64,000 nt of DNA from Lytechinus pictus (lineage: Eukaryota; Echinodermata; Echinoidea; Temnopleuroida; Toxopneustidae): NCBI RefSeq assembly GCF_037042905.1, contig NC_087252.1, positions 3,281,001 through 3,345,000 on the forward strand, written 5' to 3'. The notes beneath the pieces are model-generated. The model had not been told where the DNA came from. It saw nothing but the letters and a program-made list of their open reading frames with translations, and searched no databases. This document shows, one piece after another, positions 35,201 to 45,900 of this stretch (positions within the stretch are counted from its first letter, which is position 1; every line of letters begins with the position of its first letter). A program made the position numbers and the translations under genes.

Positions 35201-37796
35201 AAAGGAAAATGAAACAAAGAAATAACGATGAGAGAGAAAAATGAAAGGAAAATTAAAGCAAAAATAAAGATTACAGAAAGATAAAAAGAAAGAAAGGTAA
35301 ATTCAAATAAAGAAAAGGAACGAAAAGGGAAAATAAAAAGTCAAGAAAAGTGAAGAATGAATAAAAAAAGAAAACAAAAAACATTAATGGAAAGAATAAA
35401 GAAAAAGATTTTTTTTAATTGATAGAAGAAAGACACAGAGAGGAAAGTAAAGAAAGAGAGTAAATAAAGAATGAACGAAAAAGAATGAGCGATTAAAGAA
35501 TAAAACACAAAAAAGAAAGTAAATAAGACACAAGAGTGTCGGGAAGCAGAAATTGAAAAAAAAATGAAAGAAAGAACAAACGAATGAACGAAAAAAGAAA
35601 AAAAAAAACCAAAAATAAAAGTAAAAAAAAGAAAAGAAAAAAGAAATAAGGGGAAAAAATAATATTAAGGGAAGGAAAAAAGAAAGAAAAAGGGGAAAAA
35701 GGAAAAGCACATATAAAGACGAAAGAATGAAAGAAAAAAATAAGGAAGAAATAAAAAGATTACAAAAATGTGACGGAAGAAAGAAAAATGAAAAGAAAAA
35801 AAAGGAAAGGAAGAGAGAAAGGGGAAAGAATAATAGCAGAAATAAAGACTTATTCAAGAAAAGAAAGAAAGGGATAAAATGAAAAGGGAAAATAAAAAAG
35901 GAAGAACGATGAAGAATAAATGAAACAAAGCAAAAGAAAAGTAAAGAAATTAAAAGATTCAAAAGAATAAAACAAAAAATATAAAAGAAGAATGAACTTA
36001 AAGAAAGGAAGAAAGACAGACACTTAGAAAGGAAGAAAGACAGACAGATAGAAAGGAAGAAAAAGAGAAAATAAATGAAGAAAGAAAGAAAGAAAAAAGG
36101 GATAGAAAAAAGAGACGGGAAAATAAAGGGTGAATGAAAGAAAGGGTGGGAGGAATACTTGTGGGTACTTGTTACTACTAGTGGCCATCGATTTTAAGCA
36201 AGAAAGAACGCGGACATCGTGAGATGTGATAACCCTCTAGCTATCTTAAATATTATCATAAATATCGTGAAAGATAAGAAAGAGAAAAGATAAGAACGTT
36301 TTCAGAATACCACTTATCTTTATTTTGTTCTTATCTTTTAGCGCGCTTTTGTATTATATGCGCGAGTTATAAATTTACGCGCTCAGCATAGGAGGGAAAG
36401 CAAGATAAGAAGAAAGATAAGAACAAAAGATAAGAAAAAGATAAGAACGTTTTCAGAATACCAATTTGAGAACATGACGTAGATAAGAACAAAATTAAGA
36501 TAAGAACGTTTTCAGAATACCGCCCCTGGGCAGGAGGGGAGGGAGATAGGGGACAAGAAGATAGACATGGAATGAGTAAGAAGCAAAATGAGAAAGAGTT
36601 TGACAAGATGGAAGAGATATGAGAAGTAGGAGAAGCCAAAAGAAGAGATAAGAATTAATTAGAATATTAAAAGAGGAAATGAAAAAAAAAGAAAAGGAAA
36701 GGGGAGGTGGCAAGAAGGAAGGCAAAGGAGAAGAAATTGGTGAAGAAAGAAGACAAAGGAGGTGAATAATTAGAAGCAGCGGGAAGAAAAGGACAAAACA
36801 AAAAAGTGGAGAACCGAGAAGTAGAAATATAGAGTTGGAAAAAAAAATTGTTTGTGTGTTATTTGTGATCAACTTTAAAAATATTTACAAATGGATAAGT
36901 CATTATTTTCAAGAAAAGTTTACCATTATCAAAGTGTAAAAACTGCAATAGCAAAGGAAATATAAATGTGTTACATTGTGAAAAAGACACAAATGAATTC
37001 ATGGGAGTATCCCCCTTCCCCATCCTTGGCTAATTATATGCACGCGCACGCTTTCAAACAGTGATGACGTCACAATGCAAAAGACCAGACTGTAACAGAC
37101 GATTGCCCACGGTCGGCGCGGCCGGAACTCCGCGCGCTGCATGCATGCGCTGGCTAGCTAGCTCGCACCGTACCATACAGCACTGCACTAGCACTGAATG
37201 CTGCGCTGCATGACTGTACTGTACGAGTATGGCCAGGGTTGCATGGCTAAACTGCGTGCAGACATCGGAATCCGATGCAATCTATCTAGCTGATCTAGCA
37301 AAAAGTAGCGTAATGAAATTTAGTCGATATGATGGAATTGCTAAGAGGCATTTTAATGATAATTTCAACACATACCAAATTTCTATGCATAGGTCTTTAC
37401 TATTTTTTAGCAAGTTAAAAACAGTCAAAATTTGAGTCAACACCCCGCACAACTCTAAGTCTAAATCTACACAGTACACATCTTCCGTAGACAACATCCG
37501 CACAACACACATTAACACATACATCTTCATAGACAACAGAGAGAGAGCGCGAAAAGTGAGGATGGTGAATGTCAGAGTTCCATGAAAGATTACATTATAT
37601 GTAAAACAGTTCAACAAAACATTTCTACATGTGAAGGATCTACAGGATGAAAATATCACTACTTACCAGGGAATGTGTACTTGACCGGAGACGTAAAGTT
37701 GAATTCAAAACAACAGCAGTTCCGACGGCACTTCTTATCGATCTGACACTCGAAATTTTGCAAGAATTTATGCTCCGCGCCGAGTAAGAGGCGCAT
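32247..37796 (-). CDS. 205-aa protein of unknown function inside the CACTG element, copy 2
   Basis: Exons 37667-37796, 34258-34382, 33758-33827, 33115-33295 and 32247-32358 have exactly the lengths of copy 1 (130, 125, 70, 181 and 112 nt), with all splice sites and the stop kept. Differences seen are mild, such as Lys to Glu in the CCCF(K/E)FNF stretch and a silent GAT to GAC in exon 4. The 2.1 kb insertion lies in intron 1 about 60 bp upstream of exon 2, so it need not break the frame but could disturb splicing. Retention of the frame in both copies fits either recent copying or selection. Confidence 0.65.
34446..36524. mobile_element. 2.1 kb element inserted into transposon copy 2
   Basis: Copy 1 reads GTCCTGGGCAGG (as reverse complement) without interruption at this site; here CCTGG is repeated on both sides (34441-34445 and 36525-36529). 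The element starts GGTGGTATTCTGAAAACGTT and ends AACGTTTTCAGAATACCGCC. Extra internal copies of the end sequence (near 36290-36312 and 36440-36462) suggest nested or rearranged copies. The middle is a long purine tract with no gene. A CCTGG 5-bp duplication does not let me name the superfamily. Confidence 0.8.
34780..36145 (+). repeat. Purine-rich tract of about 1.35 kb
   Basis: The plus strand is almost entirely A and G (GAAAGAAA, AAGGAAAA, GGAAGAAAGACAGACAG), with only scattered pyrimidines. Minus-strand ORFs of 70-192 codons rich in Phe, Ser and Leu arise only from this composition and are not genes. Confidence 0.9.
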
Positions 37797-38015
37797 GCGC
37801 GTGTGACGTGTTGTATCCCAGAATGCATTTCGCGTGCTCAATTACAGTAAATTACTGTAAAGTTGATCTCCCAAAAAAAGAACTCGAATGATTGCTGTAA
37901 ATTACCGTGAACCGCCTGAATAATACGGCAAATTACTGTAAAATCATCATTACAGTATCTTACTGTTAAAATTTACATCAATTTACCGTACAAATTACAG
38001 CAATTTTTTACAGTG

Positions 38016-38557
38016 AACTTTTGGATTCCTGTTGGAGTCTAGGGTCAGAGCACGTACGTACTTGTTTCTAATGCAGTATATAAAGCGGGATTTTGCCAAA
38101 AGGGGGTGGGGCGCAGAATGTTTTCATCCACGTTTCCCCGATGGGCCGCTAAAAGCCAATTTTTGCTGTTGGTTTATAGAGGAGCAGTCCCAACTAAAGA
38201 CTAAAGTTTCAAGTGCATTTAATCAGCTTTATTCTTACAAACAAGATAGGCTATCTCACATTGCCTAAATCGATGAGCGCGCGAAGCGCGAGCTCTACTT
38301 TTTGGATAACTGATGCATTTAGACTAAAGCAATGAACATTCTTAGCAGTTTTTGCCAGTATATGCGAGCGCGAATCGCGCGCTGAATTTTTAATATATTG
38401 ATGGTACATTCCGAGTAACAATACAAATATGATTTTTTTATTAAAATGTCATGAACAACAATGAAGTGTAACTAAATTTGTATTTAAATTTCAGCTAGAT
38501 GACTTTACCCTCCTGCAAAATAAGTTGAATTGCATGTATAGTGATATGCACAGATGA
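38016..38557. other. Unique spacer between transposon copy 2 and duplication copy B
   Basis: It contains GCGCGCGAAGCGCGAGCTC near 38278 and GCGAGCGCGAATCGCGCGCTG near 38364, relatives of the motif at 1560-2350. No gene is supported. Confidence 0.45.
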
Positions 38558-38875
38558 ATGGTATTGGAATGCATGTTAAGTTACCTTAATCATGCACTCT
38601 GAAATAACCTGAGAACACTAAGATTCATTACCTCAAATCAAGTTTGTGAACTGTTTGGGAAGTATTTATAAGAGTGGTGTGCCATATTTTCTTAGAAATG
38701 TGAAAAAAAAATTGTGCATGTAAATGTATACTAAAATTATTGACCCCCTAAATAGAAAAAATTAACAACAACAACAAACACAAAAACAGAATAAAATTAG
38801 CACTTCATACGGAGAAATACGATTGATTCCATTTTGTTTGCATAAGACTGCATTATAATTGTTCATCATTACACA

Positions 38876-39177
38876 CACTGTAAAAAAAACCCCGATTTTA
38901 CAGAAAAAACTAGATTTTGCAGGAAGCAATAACACAATCATTCTATAAATTCATAAAACGGGAATTTTGCTACAATTTAACAGAACAGGTCTGTTTAAAA
39001 AGGGGAAAATTGTGTTTTATTTAAGGAAATTTGTAAGGTTCCAAACACCTAATACCAATTTCCTGTAATTTTACATGATATAATGTAAGAATCCGCAATC
39101 TGGTAAGATTACAGGTGTTCTCGAGACTTTGCTGCAGGAACTTCTTTTATTTTTCAAGGATAAATTTTCTAACAGTG
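38876..39177. mobile_element. Short CACTG-ended element (MITE), copy B
   Basis: Counterpart of 8650-8948: starts CACTGTAAAAAAAACC, ends TTTTCTAACAGTG, with CA on both sides. Confidence 0.65.
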
Positions 39178-39798
39178 CATAATATTAGCTACGTACTTAT
39201 GCTTTTAAATGTGGAGTGGTATCAGTTTTGTTAATATGTGTGAGTCTTACAATTATACCGATGCCTAATAGTGAAATTGATATACCTTGATATATTACAA
39301 TACATGTATGTACATTGATCGTGGATTCGACTAGCCCTACATTATATACATACATCACAATATCATTGTCACGCCTGACCCGTTCACCGATGAGAGTATG
39401 TTACATCTGGTACTGATTAATAGATTAATCTTTCTTTCTCAGGAAATATATTAAATCATGCATTTCTTTTCCGAAGTATCTCAAAACTATTCCACGCTTA
39501 AATTGTAAGTTGTCCCTCGAATGCATTGTAAAGGCGTGTAAAATGCAATAATTTATATGCATAAATATTAAACGCATTTACTATTAAAGCTTTTTATTCA
39601 TTTTTCTTCAATCATCTAGAGACAGTTTTAAGAAGACAAATGGATTTCATGACCAGGAGTCAATCTTGATATCTAAAAAAGGATTAAAAAAAATATATAA
39701 TATGTATTTATTTCGTCAAGTCAACGTTGATTATGTAATAAATTTAGATTACAAATAGATTACCAATTTCTATATAAAATTACGTCAACAGATATATT

Positions 39799-39804
39799 TT
39801 TATT
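39799..39804 (-). terminator. Candidate poly(A) signal of receptor B
   Basis: AATAAA on the minus strand about 145 nt past the stop codon, in the same place as the hexamer after receptor A. Confidence 0.4.
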
Positions 39805-39948
39805 TCTTTAAATGTTTCTTCCGAAACATAACTAATTCGCTCATTTGGTGATATGTTTACGGTCTATTCTAATTATTTAAACCGCAAACCAGTCATTTTT
39901 CTAGCTATGGAATATGGCAACCTTTCAATTCAATCATTGAGAAATAAC

Positions 39949-42900
39949 TCATAAATATGTGGTGATTACCGAATCAATACTCTCTGACGCAATTCCTCTA
40001 TTGGGAAATGTTGTAGGACCTGAACAGGATAAGTATCCCCCGTCACAGGAATTCAACATTTGTTGAAGTATGGCATCTGAAGTTGAACCCCCTTGCAGTG
40101 ATGAAGTACATGCTGACTGTGTAGGATTCAGAGAAGAAAAGTTACCAGGTTCACTGGTTTGATGATTGGGTGGAATACCTGGGTGAGCTATTGGCTTCAT
40201 CTCCATGTATTCGTGGGAATCATGGGTGGTTTGCTTAGGAACCACGTCACTTCGGGAAACAGCGGGATCTCCACCAACACCAGGTTGGGACTACAGTTAG
40301 CATGGTTAGGGAAAATGTATGAGATAGGAAAATTTACTCAGTAACACCTTTAAAAGTTGACCTGCAATTCAAAACATAATTTTTTTATACCATAACCAAT
40401 ATGCTCTTGCCAATAATTAAGAAACAATCAAGTTGTTCGCGTGGCTGGAGATAATCTAATGGCCCTCTTATCGCCAATAAGTTTCGATTTACATCAATTT
40501 AATCGTTGTAAATGCACAATGTATAAAATAATGCCATAAGGTGATAAGATTTTTAATATATCTATACTATTATATCTATTTTAAATGTATAATTCGTTGC
40601 ATGTATATTAAAAAATGGCGTCGAAAATTGAGCATGATGATGATCAGCATGTGTATATATATTTTTATTATAAGTGTTGCTTTTTCTCGTCAACAATATC
40701 ACACGAAATAGTATTTTCGAACGGGATCTATTGAAATATATATTCAGTTTTACTTAAGAATTCGGTTTAAAAAATTGAACAAGATTGGATTGGTATTGCC
40801 AATTATATTTACCATGGTGGAATTCGCATAAAGGGGCTCGTTGTTCGAGTCCTTCTGGTGCATTGCGGTCACTGCTACTCCATCTGCCGTGTCTGCGTCC
40901 CCTGCTACAAAAGCAAATTTGAAAATGAAAGAAATTTAGGGAGATTTCATATAAAAAACGGATATTGTATAGTCTGTTTTGATTACGTGTGCATGTATTG
41001 TCCGTGAAGAAATGGGTAATCAACGCAAGAAAATAATTGGAATTAAAGGCACTTTGAAATTCTGACATTATGGTTAGATATTGAACACTATAGCGAATTA
41101 TTAGTTATTATTATTATTTTATTTCAGCAAGGAAAAGTATATTGAATTGGTACAATGTAAGGAAAACATAACGAATATAACATGGATCGAGCACCCATTT
41201 GACTGCCAGGGTCAAATAAAATTAATTATATGACACCTACATGTAGATAGATCATTGTGATTTGATTAGTTGTTTGTTAACGTTCATTCAGCCCATTTTG
41301 CAATGACATCATCAACCGTGCAATTTTGAATCCATTCATCGTGCAATTTTGGATCCATACGATTTTGTCCATTGCACGCGCACAACGAGACTGCAGCTGC
41401 AGGCACAAGCAGTGCGCATGTTGTAATGACGTAACAATCAACAGACCGAACTCGCACTGCATGAGCTTGTTTTGCATCGAAATTCATTAATTTCATATGA
41501 AAAAAATAAGTGTCATATAAAGCAAATAATGATTTTTTTTCATTCGTGCAATGGACAGAATATTTCATTCGGTGAATGGATCATTTCATCTTTCACCTCA
41601 TGAAGTATTGTGTCCAAATAATAAAAAAGTCGGTCTCGCGGGCTTTTGGCCTTGTTGGCCTTTGGTCAAGGGGTCGGACCCCGTTGAAAAAAAAATCGTT
41701 TCAATGGGAGCATGCAATGGCAAATTACTACTTGCTAATTTCAAAATCATCTGGCGCATATTCTATTTTTTTGTTCCCTTCTAATCTCTCATTGCAAATT
41801 GCGTTAAACAGGGGCCGCGGAACCTCCCACTTTTTTCCAAAACCGTGTACAAAAAACGTAAAAATGACCATATAATTGTGATTTTTAGCATGGTCAGCCC
41901 CCCCCCCCTCCACTTTGAAAACCGTTCCGCGGCCCCTGTTAAAAGTGCACATGATGTGCATGTTGAGCTTATCATGCTTATTAACGTTGAATATGAGTCC
42001 AAACTGACTCAGTCTTGGTTGAATTGGCCAAAAATTCAAATGACATTAAACAGTTGCGATGAATTATATAAATATCTTGGTTATGGTTATAGCTATATAA
42101 TAGCCTTGTAATCACCATGTTCATATACAATTTACATATATATGATAGACTACAGCAAATATCACCATCTTCTGGTCCTTAGAAAAGACCAATGTATACA
42201 TATTTTCATAGACGTCAGATTTAATTTTTATGTGTCATTAATAATCAAACAACTTTAACGAATTCGATATTATATTGATATTTCTTGATAAAATTATTGA
42301 AGAGAAAAAAAAATCACCTCTATCTGTGTTATGTCGTAAGCACTTGTGAGAAACCGTTACTGCAACCAGGCCCAGAATCATTGCACCTAATGATCCTCCC
42401 AAGATGTATATAACTATACGAAGCAGAGCACAGTTGTCTAGAGTCAAAACATAAAATTACATGTTATTTCTTCTGACAATTATGAATATTAAGTCTTCCT
42501 CAAATTGCAAGCGAGCCAAGCCAAATGTATATATGTCTTACCATTTCACCTCTTTCAGTAATAATATAGTTCAAACGATGCGACAATACAACCAGAATAG
42601 TTAGGTGATCAAAAATAATTGTAAAACAACCTATGTCAATTTAGATGTTGTCTGTATTGGATATTAGCACTGAAATTCAAATTAACAAAACAGATAACTC
42701 TTAAGACACATTGCTTATTAGGTAGCATTTACGGGAGCATTCATGTAAATGAAATATTGTAAATTAAACTCTATGAGCCATTCATTAAAGAATTGATATA
42801 TATATATTAATCTTCCTTTAGAATGCCTGAAAGTATTAAAGGTTATTCTGGGAACGTATTCTTGTATTCATTTGCGAGTACTCTAAACGAGCAATGTCAT

Positions 42901-45900
42901 GAGATTTTTGTTATGGCATATAATCTCCTCAATCATTATTGATCCGTAAATTAAAATCGGTACCAAAGCACGTGATGCCAACAATGAAATAATGATCAAT
43001 GGAATAATAATAGTAATAATAAAATGACAATTATGGTGATAATACAAATAACAATAACGAATGAATATAAATATGCTAAGAATGAAACCTTTAACGAAAC
43101 AAAATGCCCTGTACTGTAAATTTACCGTTTGAAAACTGATATTAAATAGTCAGCTTTGACCCATTGGCAAATACCAAACATGACGGAACAATTTATTGTT
43201 ATTCATTATATGGGATGGCAAGTAAAATTTCAAACAACGTATCAATAATCATGTTAATCTCATAAATAAAAAAAATAATAATACTGCGGTCTACAGCCAA
43301 TGACCTCCATCTACTCATGCGCAATCTGTAATTACGAAATGGCACATTCAGTAATATTTAGCAAAGGAAATAAAATAAAAACAATAATAACCTTGTGCTT
43401 TTTCATCACTTGCCAGACTTGGATTACTTTTCTCAGGAGTTGTCGCAAGATATCTGATTGGGTGAGTTGTTCCTACATATTTTGGGGGAGTTGTTCCTAT
43501 ATATTTTGGGAAACAAAAAGAGTGCTTAATGTTAACATTCAAACTATTATCAACTGTATTAAAAAATACACTTGACTGCATTCGTCATGTTACGTCATTA
43601 CTTGTGTACAGGATCCCTTAATAATCAAGGGGAACCTATGCATTGCTACATGTATATTGAAAATCGAATAACATAGATATTGCAAAAAATGTCTAATAAA
43701 ATTAAATCCTGACCTAAGATGGAACAGATTGTTTACCATTTGAATTTCGCACTCGTTTTAAGAACATAATGTTGGAATTCATTATCATGAAACATATCTC
43801 TCTAGACAAATATTTCGAGAGCGAATCACTAGCGGATATTTGATTTTACGCATTTATACCTGTAAATGAGACATCCGCAATTACCAGCTCGTATCAACTA
43901 AATGCCATAAACGCAGGCGTATATTTTGTATAAACTGACCCCCAAAATAAATGCAATTTTAGCGATCGTTTGTAACAATTCATAAAAAATACTATTCATA
44001 CACTTGTAAAACAAATAATACTGGTGCAATATGAATAATGCAAATTCCTGTATCAATCTCTGTCGCTTGTTTACATAATTATAAACAGGAGAAAAACTGG
44101 GAATGATTCGAGGAAAAAAAGGAAACAAACGAAAAAATAAAATATTTTCATATTAGCAAAGGCGACAATTAGAACAGAATTACCTGTTTACTGTACATCT
44201 CTTCTGTGAAATATATGATAGAAGGGAAATTACTGTAAAATACATGTAGCTTTCATGTGACCAAGGAAAAAGAATTGGGAGAAAGAAGGGAACAAAATAT
44301 TCACTTGTGGCAAATGACGGTACAAAATTACAGCAGTAGAATTTCGATATTTGTATTAAATTAAAAGTGGAACAAAAAATAATGTTGTTAATATTCATTG
44401 AATTCCAAAATGATAATGTAGAATGAAATAAATACACGTAATCTCTTTAATACAGGGTACAATCTAATTGTCATGCCATGGCTAAAAACGAATTTTCACA
44501 CTTCTTTGAAAAAAAAATAATTGAATGATTACCTTCATTTCTTATGATGACTGATGTTGTTATATGATGAAACGATGCATTCGCCACCCTACACATGACC
44601 ACAAGCTCCTCAGTACCGTTGTATGATAATGGCGTAAAGAAGATAGTTCGCGAAGGCACACTTAGTCGTCCATCATGGGCAACATTTTTATTCTCTTGTA
44701 AATAGTCATAAAAGATTATTCCGACTGAAATATTCCATTCCAAATACACTGGTGGTTTCACTGATCGATTGGTTTTGCAGACTAGTGTCATATTCTCCCC
44801 TTCTCCAACCGTAAGCGTTTCTTGCTTGTGTAGAGTAGCATTATCCATCCCGTCTATTAAGATCAACCCCTCCGGTGGAACTGAAATCATTCAAATAAAA
44901 TGATTGTTTTATTTTTCACCATGCATAACAAGAATGAATTGATAATGATAAAAATTATAATAATAACAATAGCTAGTTTTTTTATACAGCGCTATTCACA
45001 TAGCGGCGCAAAGCGCATTTCAACACATTATTACATACGTATGCATAGCAACGAAGCGTAAACTTTTTTTCTTTTTGAAGCGCAGGATCCCTTGACCATA
45101 TCTAAACCGGGGTGCTCGGAGCCCTTTTCCCTCTAGGATTCGCGTAATATTTTCACCGCGCGAAATATACTGACCGTGCCGTTGGAGGACTTTATACTTT
45201 CAAGTCTTGCACATCTTTTGGGACCAAATTTTTGACACCCGGGTACGCGGTTCTGAAATTACACTACATTTTGTATAAACTGCATGTCACACCAAAAATT
45301 GCTCAAAAACATGATTCCGTGTACAATATCAATGCAAAGTGTGTTTACAACAGAAAATCATAAATTTATGATTATTTTTAGTTTTCCTGGTCTAAATGTA
45401 TATATTCTATGCTGTCTATGATTTCAAGAGTCCCCGGCAAAGATCATCGAAAAAAAAAGAAATACATAAGTAATTACAAAAAAATTATATAAATTTGATG
45501 AGAATACCACCATGACCACAACGAGTTTGTACACCACACAATATAACATTTGGAGCTTTATTTGGGGAGATAGAGAAAAACGTATAATTTTGCACACTAA
45601 TTACGCATAGATTAGCATAATCAATAAATAGCAAGTTGCATGAAATAAATAAAAATAGAATTTTGTAGATCATATCCTAAACAAGTTGCGTGCCAATTTT
45701 TGGCACGTTTGCGAGGTCGGCGGCCGAGATCTCAAGGGGGCTTGCTAGGCACCCTCCGCCCCTGCCACATGATAATAATCCGGCCTAGATAGGGTTAAAA
45801 AAAACATCACAGGTAAGTAATTCGTTTGAACTAAAACTAGAATGTGCCGATTTTGAATTCATTGTTTGCTAATATTTAAAGTATAATGATGGAAAGAATA

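Larger units (their letters stand above)
28753..38015 (-). mobile_element. CACTG-ended DNA transposon, copy 2, inverted, with a 2.1 kb insertion
   Basis: It begins CACTGTAAAAAG and ends TTTTTTACAGTG, flanked by AA on both sides (28751-28752, 38016-38017), a 2-bp target duplication different from that of copy 1. Without the insertion at 34446-36524 it is about 7.18 kb and follows copy 1 base by base in reverse, apart from scattered substitutions and small indels, e.g. a 21-bp loss near 32690. Different flanking dinucleotides argue for two separate insertions and not for one inverted duplication of the region. Confidence 0.85.

Noticed and set aside
34737-35962. Phe/Ser/Leu-rich membrane-like proteins on the minus strand
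   Set aside because: They come from the polypyrimidine strand of the purine tract; composition alone explains both the absence of stops and the apparent hydrophobicity.
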